Positions 1 through 5,935 of a stretch of DNA of 8,419 bases are shown one piece after another; positions within the stretch are counted from its first letter, which is position 1, and each line of letters opens with the position of its first letter. A model generated the notes under the pieces. It ran no database searches, had not been told where the DNA came from, and saw nothing but the letters and a program-made list of their open reading frames with translations. Source of the DNA: an uncultured Methylococcaceae bacterium (GTDB lineage Bacteria; Pseudomonadota; Gammaproteobacteria; Methylococcales; Methylococcaceae); assembly GCA_903910005.1 (NCBI GenBank), contig CAIVXW010000044.1, positions 1 through 8,419 of the forward strand, in the 5' to 3' direction. Position numbers and translations under genes: made by a program.

Positions 1-1
1 A

Positions 2-178
2 GCCTCGCTGGATCGCTACGAATTTATCCGCAACGCCTATTTCCAGCAACGTAACTACCTGATCCACGACGGCAACCCGCCGGCAGACGATGAACTGGAA
101 CAGGAACTGGAACTGGAAGGTTTGCAGGACAATTCAACCACACCGGCCAGCGACAGCACCCAGGCCAAGGCTCCCTGA
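2..178 (+). CDS. mlaA: MlaA (VacJ) family outer-membrane lipoprotein, C-terminal fragment
   Basis: This is the last 58 codons of a plus-strand gene that enters from the left edge; the frame starting at base 2 is open to a TGA at 176-178. The recognisable piece is near the fragment start (SLDRYEFIRNAYFQQRNYLI), which matches the end of E. coli MlaA (an R-x-A-Y-x-Q-R pattern followed by an F/Y-x-x-x-x-G segment). MlaA is an outer-membrane lipoprotein ring that removes misplaced phospholipids from the outer leaflet and hands them to MlaC and the MlaFEDB transporter. After the family-like part comes an acidic, Glu/Leu-rich tail (DELEQELELEG) and a Ser/Thr/Ala-rich end, both typically variable in this family. 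Only a short conserved stretch is visible, so the assignment is likely but not certain. The gene converges on the telA-like gene, with 120 bases between the two stop codons. Confidence 0.7.
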   Translation, partial: ASLDRYEFIRNAYFQQRNYLIHDGNPPADDELEQELELEGLQDNSTTPASDSTQAKAP

Positions 179-263
179 TTGAGCGGGCTCCCGGAGTCTT
201 CCGGCATAGTGCGAGACTTTGCACGGGATCGCCGCCCTGCCGTGTTGGCCATTCAGTCTGTCC

Positions 264-289
264 GGAGGGTATCACGGCGGAAACCCTCC
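264..289. terminator. Hairpin between convergent mlaA and telA-like genes, possible bidirectional terminator
   Basis: GGAGGGT at 264-270 is perfectly complementary to ACCCTCC at 283-289, giving a 7-bp GC-rich stem with a 12-base loop between two convergent genes. Neither strand has a U-run after the stem, so it is not a canonical intrinsic terminator. It could act as a 3'-end stabilising stem or a weak terminator. The position is right, but the sequence support is partial. Confidence 0.3.
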
Positions 290-298
290 CCCTCCCCC

Positions 299-1504
299 TC
301 AAGGAACAATGTCATCTGCGACTGACGCCGACTGACGCACCGTTTCGTTTCTGACCCGATCCAGATAGGTTCTGGAACGGGTCACTTCCTGGCTCAAAAC
401 CTCCACGGTTCGCTGCATGTTGCCGAGTGCCTCCTGCTTGTAGCGGGACACCATGTCCATGGTGTCGTAAACATTACGAAAAGCCTGCTGAAGCTGTTCC
501 AGGCCCAGGGCGGGGGCCGTCGCCTGTTCGTGTATCCGTCCCGCCTGCTGTTTCAGCAGTGTAGAGGTCGATTCGATCATGCCGCTGGTGGTGCTGTTAA
601 GGGCCGTAACCTGATCAAGTACCAGTTTCTGGTTAACCAGTGCCTGGGCTACGATCACCGCCGTACGCAGGGCCGAGACAGTGGTGCTGGTCGCCCGGTC
701 AACGCCCTTGATGAGTTCCAGATTATTCTTGCGGATCATGTCCATCGCCAGATACCCCTGAATGGTAACCGCAAGCTGGGTCAGCAGGTCCTGTACCTTT
801 TGCCGGACATAGAACAGGATTTCTTCCCTGACGATACGGGCCTTTTCGGCATCGGTGCGTTCAATTTCATCCAGACGCGCAACCAGGGCGGCATCAATCT
901 GCTGGCCCAGGTAGATATATTGCTCCAGCCGCTCCATGACCCGCCAGGCATTGACCTTCTCCTCCTCAACAGCCGCATTATCCTTGCGTAAGGCGTCCTG
1001 ACCGTTGTAGAGAGCCTCCATGATTGCCTTGAGGTGCGATTCAGCCGATTGATACTGCCGGAAGTAATCGGCTGCCTGATTGCCCAGCGGGATGATGCCC
1101 AGCAGTTTGCGGGGTTCCAGCAGGTTGCCCCGGCGGGCCGGATCCAGTTCCTCGATTTTGTTGCGTAAATCCAGCAGGGCGCGGGAGATGCCCGATCCCT
1201 GATCGAAGACACCGGCTTCCAGGGCTCGCATGGGTTGTTCCAGCAAACGGCTGGAAATATCGGAAGCGGCCCGGATATCACGATCTCCCAGGGTATGTAC
1301 CCCGCTGACCCGGGCCTTGAAAGTATCGGTATGTACCGCGTGGTTCAGAATGATGTCGAGAAATTCGTCGACCCTGGCATCCAGTTCGCGCAGTTGGGTC
1401 GGGGCCAGTTTAATCATGCCGGCTGCCCGTTCCCGGGCCACGGGTGATACCGGTTCGGGAGGGGTCAGGGTTTCGGGAGGGGTCAGTGTATCAGGCAGGC
1501 TCAT
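299..1504 (-). CDS. TelA/KlaA family protein (toxic-anion-resistance family, PF05816-like)
   Basis: A 401-residue, cytoplasmic-looking, highly helical protein with no signal peptide or membrane segment. The family core is clear: LLGIIPLGNQAADYFRQYQ (about 133-151), then a charged region leading to YIYLGQQIDAAL (about 196-207), then the best-conserved block, IQGYLAMDMIRKNNLELI followed by GVDRATSTTVSALRTAVIVA and an N-Q-K-L-V-L-D-Q-V stretch (about 248-300). TelA proteins were named for tellurite resistance of plasmid RK2 klaA, but their biochemical role is unsettled; roles in envelope or antimicrobial stress have been proposed. The usual XpaC-type partner gene is not next to it; msrB lies 23 bases upstream and is probably co-transcribed. 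No good Shine-Dalgarno precedes the ATG at 1504. Met30 (1417) is an alternative start that would remove a low-complexity TLTPPE-TLTPPE leader, but it also lacks a clear ribosome binding site. Tellurite resistance itself should not be assumed. Confidence 0.85.
   Translation of the reverse strand: MSLPDTLTPPETLTPPEPVSPVARERAAGMIKLAPTQLRELDARVDEFLDIILNHAVHTDTFKARVSGVHTLGDRDIRAASDISSRLLEQPMRALEAGVFDQGSGISRALLDLRNKIEELDPARRGNLLEPRKLLGIIPLGNQAADYFRQYQSAESHLKAIMEALYNGQDALRKDNAAVEEEKVNAWRVMERLEQYIYLGQQIDAALVARLDEIERTDAEKARIVREEILFYVRQKVQDLLTQLAVTIQGYLAMDMIRKNNLELIKGVDRATSTTVSALRTAVIVAQALVNQKLVLDQVTALNSTTSGMIESTSTLLKQQAGRIHEQATAPALGLEQLQQAFRNVYDTMDMVSRYKQEALGNMQRTVEVLSQEVTRSRTYLDRVRNETVRQSASVADDIVP
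1454..1489. repeat. Two-copy 18-bp tandem repeat inside the 5' end of the telA-like gene
   Basis: Bases 1454-1471 and 1472-1489 are adjacent copies matching at 17 of 18 positions, with ttcgggaggggtcag shared. On the coding strand each unit encodes TLTPPE, giving a duplicated proline/threonine-rich leader. The length is a multiple of three, so copy-number change would keep the frame. Confidence 0.8.
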
Positions 1505-1527
1505 GGTGGCAGCGGATGGGTTCGGGA

Positions 1528-1998
1528 TTAACGGGAAGCCGACTCCGTAAACAGGCGGCGATAGTGTCCATACCCGGCGGCTTCCAGTTCTTCCAGCGGA
1601 ATGAAGCGCAGGGCGGCTGAATTGATGCAGTAGCGTTTACCACCCGGCTGCGGGCCGTCATCGAATACATGCCCCAGGTGCGAATCCGCATGTTTGCTGC
1701 GTACCTCGGTGCGTACCCGAAACAAACGGGTGTCTTCATGACAGGTGATGTGGGTCGCCTCCAGGGGACGGCTAAAACTGGGCCATCCGGTACCGGAGTC
1801 GAATTTGTCGAGTGAGCAAAACAGGGGTTCACCTGACACGACATCGACGTAGATACCCGGTGCGTGGTTATCCCAATAGGCGTTATGGAAGGGACGTTCG
1901 GTGCCTTCCTGTCGGGTAATCCTGAATTGCTCTTCGGTGAGACGGTTTTGCAGTTCACCGTCATCCGGTCTGGAAAATTGCCGGGGATCAAAAGACAT
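1528..1998 (-). CDS. msrB: Peptide-methionine (R)-S-oxide reductase MsrB, zinc-less type
   Basis: A 156-residue enzyme that reduces the R-epimer of methionine sulfoxide in proteins using thioredoxin. Family signatures run in order: the TEEQFRITRQEGTERPF opening, KFDSGTGWPSF (about 65-75), HLGHVF (107-112) and the catalytic segment RYCINSAALRF (about 122-132) with nucleophile Cys124. The two CxxC zinc motifs of E. coli MsrB are absent: the first is replaced by YVDVVSGEP and the second by RSKHADSHLGH, as in the metal-free branch. The resolving cysteine normally in GCGWPSF is Thr70; Cys61 nine residues earlier (LFCSLDKF), or Cys86, may substitute. I chose the ATG at 1998 because GGAGG lies 8 bases upstream and the family homology starts there. 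An in-frame ATG at 2046 would add 16 residues (MEFRIPVFLTNLEALL) not typical of the family. The protein appears cytoplasmic. The telA-like gene follows after 23 bases. Confidence 0.95.
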   Translation of the reverse strand: MSFDPRQFSRPDDGELQNRLTEEQFRITRQEGTERPFHNAYWDNHAPGIYVDVVSGEPLFCSLDKFDSGTGWPSFSRPLEATHITCHEDTRLFRVRTEVRSKHADSHLGHVFDDGPQPGGKRYCINSAALRFIPLEELEAAGYGHYRRLFTESASR

Positions 1999-2053
1999 GA
2001 GTAAAGCCTCCAGGTTGGTTAAAAAAACGGGTATTCGGAACTCCATGATACCC

Positions 2054-2059
2054 TCTATA
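2054..2059 (-). promoter_or_regulatory. Possible -10 element (TATAGA) for msrB
   Basis: On the minus strand TATAGA sits in an otherwise unoccupied gap of about 237 bases between pyrC and msrB. Transcription would begin near 2047, which would exclude the upstream ATG at 2046 and favour the 1998 start. No convincing -35 box is seen at 16-18 bases spacing, so this is weak. The rest of the gap shows no good terminator after pyrC and no other recognisable element. Confidence 0.25.
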
Positions 2060-2235
2060 TTTCATGCCGCGTTGCAAAATGGAAAACAGGGGGCAACACG
2101 ACAGATGTTCGCCAGCATCACAGTGCCGATTGCAAGGGCGGAGTGGAGTACACGCATCCCGAATCACGAACTGAAACAAACAGGCTGTCATACCCACAGG
2201 CGGAAATTGACGCTACCCCGCCAATGAAAATCGCG

Positions 2236-3267
2236 TCAGGCCAGTTGCCATTCCAGGTAGTCGCCCGCCCGGAACGGGATCAGCCGATCTTCGCCGAAAT
2301 CAATGGATTCAGGGACTCGCCAGCGGTTTTTATGCAGCGTGACCGTATCCCGGTTGCGTGGCAGGCGATAAAAATCAGCCCCGTAATGTGCGGCAAATCC
2401 TTCCAGTTTGTCCAGGGCACCCGCAGCCTCGAAGGCTTCGGCATAGAGTTCCAGGGCCGCGTGGGCCGTGAAGCAACCGGCGCAGCCACAGGCCGATTCC
2501 TTGGCGGAGCGGGCGTGGGGGGCGGTATCGGTGCCCAGAAAAAAAGCCGGATCGCCGGAGGTGGCAGCCGCCACCAGAGCCTTTCGGTGTTCCTCCCGTT
2601 TGAGTACCGGCAGGCAATAATAGTGCGGGCGAATGCCGCCCGCCAGCAGGCTGTTGCGATTGTACAGCAGATGATGGGCGGTCAGGGTGGCTGCCACCTT
2701 CGGGCCTGCCGCACGCACGAAGTCAACGCCTTCGCGGGTGGTGACGTGTTCCAGCACCACCCGCAGGGCCGGGAAGTGGTGGGTCAGCGGTTGCAGGTGA
2801 CGTTCAATGAATACTTTTTCCCGGTCAAAAATGTCGACGGCAGGGTCGGTCACTTCGCCGTGTACCAGGAGCGGCACGTCGTGGGTCTGCATGGTCTCCA
2901 GTATCGGGTAGATGCGGTGCAGGTCACGCACACCGGCTGCTGAGTGGGTGGTTGCACCGGCCGGATACAGTTTCAGGGCAAGCAGGCGGGGGTCTTCCGC
3001 AACCCGGCGTACCTCGGTGGTGGCGGTGTGTTCGGTCAGGTAAAGGGTCAGATACGGTTCAAACCGGCTTGCTTCCGGCAAGGCGGCCTGAATGCGCCGG
3101 TAATAGGCCAGGGCATCGTCCGCGCTGACCACCGGCGTGGCCAGGTTGGGCATGATGAGACCACGACCAAACTGGCGGGCCGTAAACGGTGCCACTGCCC
3201 GCAGGGCGGCTCCGTCGCGTAGATGTACGTGCCAGTCGTCGGGACGGGTCAGCGTGATGGTTTGCAT
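2236..3267 (-). CDS. pyrC: Dihydroorotase PyrC (E. coli-type, class II)
   Basis: A 343-residue zinc enzyme that catalyses the third step of de novo pyrimidine synthesis, cyclising carbamoyl-aspartate to dihydroorotate. The opening RPDDWHVHLRDG carries the metal-binding H-x-H (His13, His15) and a substrate Arg17. Further along are MPNLATP, the carboxylated metal-bridging lysine in LKLYPAGATT (Lys99), metal histidines in LLVHGEV (His136) and LEHVTT (His174), and the catalytic aspartate in LGTDTAPHAR (Asp247), followed by the CGCAGC signature. Length and motif spacing match E. coli PyrC (348 residues) with a constant offset of three residues. The frame is open further upstream to a TTG at 3300, but that codon lies in the glnA terminator stem, so the ATG at 3267 is chosen. 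No Shine-Dalgarno is visible before this ATG, and only about 19 bases separate it from the terminator U-run. msrB lies downstream in the same direction. Confidence 0.97.
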   Translation of the reverse strand: MQTITLTRPDDWHVHLRDGAALRAVAPFTARQFGRGLIMPNLATPVVSADDALAYYRRIQAALPEASRFEPYLTLYLTEHTATTEVRRVAEDPRLLALKLYPAGATTHSAAGVRDLHRIYPILETMQTHDVPLLVHGEVTDPAVDIFDREKVFIERHLQPLTHHFPALRVVLEHVTTREGVDFVRAAGPKVAATLTAHHLLYNRNSLLAGGIRPHYYCLPVLKREEHRKALVAAATSGDPAFFLGTDTAPHARSAKESACGCAGCFTAHAALELYAEAFEAAGALDKLEGFAAHYGADFYRLPRNRDTVTLHKNRWRVPESIDFGEDRLIPFRAGDYLEWQLA

Positions 3268-3286
3268 GGATTTAACACGGGTACAT

Positions 3287-3328
3287 AAAAAAACCCGCAA
3301 GTCCTGCCGAATTACAGGGCTTGCGGGT
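3287..3328 (-). terminator. Strong intrinsic terminator of glnA, immediately upstream of pyrC
   Basis: Read on the minus strand, ACCCGCAAG (3328-3320) pairs perfectly with CTTGCGGGT (3301-3293). A G-U pair and four more base pairs (CCTG with CAGG) extend the stem inward around an 8-base loop, and a run of seven U residues follows at 3293-3287. It starts 26 bases after the glnA stop codon. It ends about 19 bases before the pyrC start, so it could also act as an attenuator for pyrC. Confidence 0.93.
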
Positions 3329-3354
3329 CGGTCAGATCACCCTGGGGTCAGGGA

Positions 3355-4761
3355 TCAGAGGCTGTAGTACATGTCGTACTCAACCGGATGGGTACTCATG
3401 CGCAGACGGGTGACGTCCTGCATCTTCAGGTTGATGTAGGCATCAATCGCGTCATTGGTGAATACACCGCCCTGGGTCAGGAATTCACGGTCGCTGTCGA
3501 GTGCTTCCAGAGCCTGATCGAAGGCGTGGCAAACCTGCGGGATCATTTTTTCTTCTTCCGGCGGCAGATCGTACAGGTCCTTGTCCATGGCATCGCCCGG
3601 ATGGATTTTGTTCTGGATACCGTCAAGACCGGCCATCAGCATGGCGGCAAAGGCGAAGTACGGGTTGGCGGTGGAATCCGGGAAACGCACTTCGATACGG
3701 CGGCCTTTGGCACTGGTGAAGGGAACGCGGATCGACGCAGAGCGGTTGCGGGCCGAGTAGGCCAGCATGACCGGGGCTTCAAACCCGGGCACCAGACGCT
3801 TGTAGCTGTTGGTGGAGGCATTACAGAAGGCATTCAGGGCACGGGCGTGCTTGATGATGCCGCCGATGTAGAACAGGGCGGTTTCCGACAGGCCGCCGTA
3901 CAGGTTGCCGCTGAACAGGTTTACCCCGCCCTTGGACAGCGACTGGTGTACGTGCATGCCGTTACCGTTGTCGCCCACCAGCGGCTTGGGCATGAAGGTT
4001 GCGGTTTTGCCATAGCCATGGGCTACATTCTGGATGGCATATTTAAGAATCAGGACTTCATCCGCCTTTTTGACCAGCGTGTTGAAGCGGACGCCGATTT
4101 CGCACTGACCGGCCGTGGCGACTTCGTGGTGATGAACTTCCACCACCAGACCCATTTCTTCCAGGGTATTGCACATGGCAGAACGCAGATCCTGCAGCGA
4201 ATCCACCGGCGGTACCGGGAAGTAACCGCCCTTCACGCCAGGACGGTGACCGATGTTGCCGTCTTCATAAACCTTTTCCGAGTTCCAGCCGGCTTCTTCG
4301 GAATCAACCCGGTAGAACATGCCCTGCATCCCGGCTCCCCAGCGCACATCGTCAAATACGAAGAATTCGTTTTCGGGTCCGAACAGGGCGGTATCGGCAA
4401 TTCCGGTGGACTTCATGTAAGCCTCGGCCCGCTTGGCGATGGAGCGCGGATCACGCTCATAGCCCTGCATGGTGGCCGGTTCGACGATGTCGCAACGCAA
4501 AATCATGGTGGGATCATCGAAGAACGGATCCATTACGACGGTGGAAGCGTCCGGCATCAGGATCATGTCGGATTCGTTGATGTGCTTCCAGCCGGCGATG
4601 GAAGAACCATCAAACATCTTGCCTTCTTCAAACATGTCCACGTCCACGGTGCTGGCCGGGACGGTAACGTGCTGTTCCTTGCCACGGGTGTCGGCAAAGC
4701 GAAGGTCTACATAGCGAACATCCCGTTCCTTCATGAATTGCATTACGTCTTGTGGTGTCAT
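3355..4761 (-). CDS. glnA: Glutamine synthetase type I (GSI-beta, adenylylation-regulated)
   Basis: A 468-residue dodecameric cytoplasmic enzyme that joins ammonia to glutamate using ATP, the main entry of nitrogen into metabolism. The latch aspartate sits in FDGSSIAGW (Asp51). Metal and glutamate ligands lie in GPENEFF (Glu130, Glu132), EVHHHEVATAGQCEIG (about 208-223) and GNGMHVHQS (His270). Further substrate residues are in SYKRLVPGFEAP (Arg322, Glu328) and SARNRSASIRVP (Arg340, Arg345). MDKDLYDLPPEEE carries Tyr397, the adenylylation site of the GSI-beta class, so control by a GlnE adenylyltransferase and PII is expected. Relative to Salmonella GlnA, one residue is missing just before RRIEVRFPD. 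GAGGA lies 7 bases before the ATG and supports the start. I saw no -24/-12 sigma-54 element in the upstream gap, though paired palindromes are present there. A strong terminator follows. Confidence 0.98.
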   Translation of the reverse strand: MTPQDVMQFMKERDVRYVDLRFADTRGKEQHVTVPASTVDVDMFEEGKMFDGSSIAGWKHINESDMILMPDASTVVMDPFFDDPTMILRCDIVEPATMQGYERDPRSIAKRAEAYMKSTGIADTALFGPENEFFVFDDVRWGAGMQGMFYRVDSEEAGWNSEKVYEDGNIGHRPGVKGGYFPVPPVDSLQDLRSAMCNTLEEMGLVVEVHHHEVATAGQCEIGVRFNTLVKKADEVLILKYAIQNVAHGYGKTATFMPKPLVGDNGNGMHVHQSLSKGGVNLFSGNLYGGLSETALFYIGGIIKHARALNAFCNASTNSYKRLVPGFEAPVMLAYSARNRSASIRVPFTSAKGRRIEVRFPDSTANPYFAFAAMLMAGLDGIQNKIHPGDAMDKDLYDLPPEEEKMIPQVCHAFDQALEALDSDREFLTQGGVFTNDAIDAYINLKMQDVTRLRMSTHPVEYDMYYSL

Positions 4762-4808
4762 TGTTTTTCCTCAGTACGCTGATTTTGGTGTTAACGAAAT
4801 AGCAGACA

Positions 4809-4839
4809 GGTGCTGGAATCCGGCGGATTCCGCCGCACC
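4809..4839. promoter_or_regulatory. Overlapping inverted repeats upstream of glnA, candidate operator
   Basis: GGAATCC-GGC-GGATTCC (4815-4831) is a perfect 7-bp inverted repeat. A second palindrome, CGGCGGA-T-TCCGCCG (4821-4835), overlaps it, and an outer pair GGTGC (4809-4813) / GCACC (4835-4839) flanks both. The block lies about 48 bases upstream of the glnA ATG, where a promoter or operator would sit. It does not match the NtrC consensus orientation (GCACC then GGTGC). A TGCTATTTC extended -10-like sequence lies just downstream on the minus strand (4804-4796), but it is poor. Function is inferred from position and symmetry only. Confidence 0.4.
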
Positions 4840-4847
4840 CTGGGTAA

Positions 4848-4867
4848 CCCGAAAAAATGGTTTCGGG
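4848..4867. terminator. Hairpin CCCGAAA/TTTCGGG in the Nudix fusion-glnA gap
   Basis: CCCGAAA at 4848-4854 pairs with TTTCGGG at 4861-4867 around a 6-base loop. On the plus strand it is followed by GGTTTCTTCTTT, terminator-like, but no plus-strand gene ends here. On the minus strand, the direction that matters, only UU follows. It is probably a weak terminator or a 3' stabilising stem for the secA-argJ-Nudix transcript. Confidence 0.3.
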
Positions 4868-4920
4868 GGTTTCTTCTTTGCGGCCTGATGGCCTCTATTC
4901 GCCAGTTTTCCTCACGTGTG

Positions 4921-4943
4921 TTCAGCCAGAACTGGCCACTGAA
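4921..4943. repeat. Nested inverted repeat TTCAG-CCAG-AA-CTGG-CTGAA
   Basis: TTCAG (4921-4925) and CTGAA (4939-4943) flank CCAG (4926-4929) and CTGG (4932-4935), with a three-base bulge on one side. It lies about 52 bases past the stop of the Nudix fusion gene. It lacks a T-run, so it may be a protein-binding palindrome or an RNA stem; the function is unknown. Confidence 0.35.
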
Positions 4944-4974
4944 CCCATGATTTCAGGCGGCTTCCGTGTACTTT

Positions 4975-4994
4975 CAACCGGGTCGCCCCGGCTG
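4975..4994 (-). terminator. GNRA-capped hairpin abutting the Nudix fusion stop codon
   Basis: On the minus strand CAGCCGGG (4994-4987) pairs with CCCGGTTG (4982-4975), including one G-U pair, around a GCGA tetraloop, giving an 8-bp stem. The first stem base is the base right after the TGA stop. There is no U-run (AAAG follows), so rather than a classic terminator it may be a transcript-stabilising 3' stem or Rho-related end. The structure is clear, but the role is inferred. Confidence 0.45.
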
Positions 4995-5930
4995 TCAGGC
5001 CAAAAATCCCCTGATACCGGCCACTCCCTGTCCTCCATGCTCCCAAACCGTCTGACTATCAGTCGGGTGGAGACCTCCCAATGCGTAGACCGGCAGATTG
5101 ACCGTATCGACTGCTTTCGCGAAAGCATCCCAACCCAAACCCGGTTGATCCGGATGCGAGGGTGTGGGCAACACTGGCGAGAGCAAGGCAAAATCGGCAC
5201 CGATCCGTTCGGCCTGACACAATTCTTTCATATTATGGCATGAAGCCCCAAGCCATGCAGCCTGTGGCAGGGGGCGGGTCGTGAGTGACATCAGGCGGGA
5301 GGCGGTCAGGTGCAGTCCGGCGGCACGGTGGAGGACCGGGTTGTCCGGTGCCGTGTTGAGCATGACCCGTGCCCGGTATACCGCCGCCCGGTCAATCACC
5401 GCTGCGGCGAGTGTGTTGTACTGGTGCAGATCAAGCGGTTTCGCCCTGAACTGGATCAGATGAATGCCGCTGTCCAGCAGGTGATCCAGTCGCTGCATCA
5501 GGCCATCGCGGCTGCCGTCGTGATCCAGTATGGCGTAGCAGGCCGGGAGGCGACTTGCGGTCACGATGGGCCGATTGGCAGCAGGAAAGCAATAGTCGGT
5601 CAGATGATCCGGCGACACCCAGCAAACGGCCTGTCCCTGCAAGCCGACCGGTTCTCCTGATAAGCAGTTTACGCGCCAGACATCCAGCAATACCCGGCGA
5701 TCCGGGTAGGTGTGGCGAATCCGAATCAGGGGATGCAGCGGTTCCACCGTGATGGCCAGTTCTTCCCGCAACTCCCGCTCAAGTGCCTGGACGACGGTTT
5801 CGCCCGGCTCCAGTTTACCGCCGGGAAATTCCCAGTAGCCACCCAGATGAGTGTGGGCCGGTCGCCGGGCAATCAGTACGCACCCGTCCGGACGCCCGAT
5901 CACACCGACGGCGACGTGGAGTTGGTTCAT
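4995..5930 (-). CDS. Nudix (MutT-like) hydrolase fused to a TenI/ThiE-like domain
   Basis: A 311-residue two-domain protein. Residues about 1-128 form a Nudix domain: GGYWEFPGGKLEPGE leads into the box G38-x5-E44-x7-R52-E-L-R-E-E57, with the usual final Gly replaced by Ala59. Such MutT homologues hydrolyse oxidised nucleotides such as 8-oxo-dGTP or related diphosphates. Residues about 130-311 look like thiamine-phosphate synthase/TenI: LIQFRAKPLD (Arg162, Lys164), AGLHLTASRL (about 204-213), GASCHNMKEL with His232, GADFALLSPVLPTPSHP and PVYALGGLHP. The ThiE Mg-binding aspartates appear replaced (LNT at about 191-193; TAS after GLHL), while the S-x-H resembles TenI thiazole tautomerase. This fusion is known in gammaproteobacteria, but the role of the C-terminal domain is unclear to me. 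The start follows the argJ stop by 5 bases, with GAGGGG overlapping that stop, indicating translational coupling. Confidence 0.9.
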   Translation of the reverse strand: MNQLHVAVGVIGRPDGCVLIARRPAHTHLGGYWEFPGGKLEPGETVVQALERELREELAITVEPLHPLIRIRHTYPDRRVLLDVWRVNCLSGEPVGLQGQAVCWVSPDHLTDYCFPAANRPIVTASRLPACYAILDHDGSRDGLMQRLDHLLDSGIHLIQFRAKPLDLHQYNTLAAAVIDRAAVYRARVMLNTAPDNPVLHRAAGLHLTASRLMSLTTRPLPQAAWLGASCHNMKELCQAERIGADFALLSPVLPTPSHPDQPGLGWDAFAKAVDTVNLPVYALGGLHPTDSQTVWEHGGQGVAGIRGFLA

Positions 5931-5935
5931 GCCCC

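Noticed and set aside
186..206. CCGGA-GTCT-TCCGG short hairpin after mlaA
   Set aside because: Only 5 bp with no T-run; too weak to call a terminator.
24..302. 92- and 65-codon minus-strand open frames over the mlaA end
   Set aside because: They are antisense to the mlaA tail; repetitive PVPVPV/SSSS stretches reflect the opposite strand of the Glu/Leu-rich tail.
1528..2046. Longer msrB starting at the ATG at 2046
   Set aside because: The 16 extra residues are not family-like, and the 1998 ATG has a better spaced GGAGG. A short GAGGG near the 2046 start keeps it a minor possibility.
2047..2235. Terminator or small gene between pyrC and msrB
   Set aside because: Only 4-5 bp stems (for example GGCGG/CCGCC and CTGT/ACAG) without proper U-runs were found, and the short open frames there look random.
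2143..2943. 266-codon plus-strand open frame opposite pyrC
   Set aside because: It lies almost entirely antisense to an unambiguous pyrC, and its composition is that of a frame shadow.
2236..3300. Longer pyrC starting at a TTG at 3300
   Set aside because: The TTG lies inside the glnA terminator stem, the extra 11 residues are not family-like, and homology starts at the ATG at 3267.
3388..4782. 464-codon open frame on the plus strand opposite glnA
   Set aside because: It is an antisense shadow of a highly conserved glnA in GC-rich DNA; the translation has no recognisable motifs and its start has no supporting context.
4762..4994. Sigma-54 promoter or classical NtrC sites upstream of glnA
   Set aside because: Scanning the minus strand for GG-N10-GC with family context and for TGCACC...GGTGCA gave no acceptable match.
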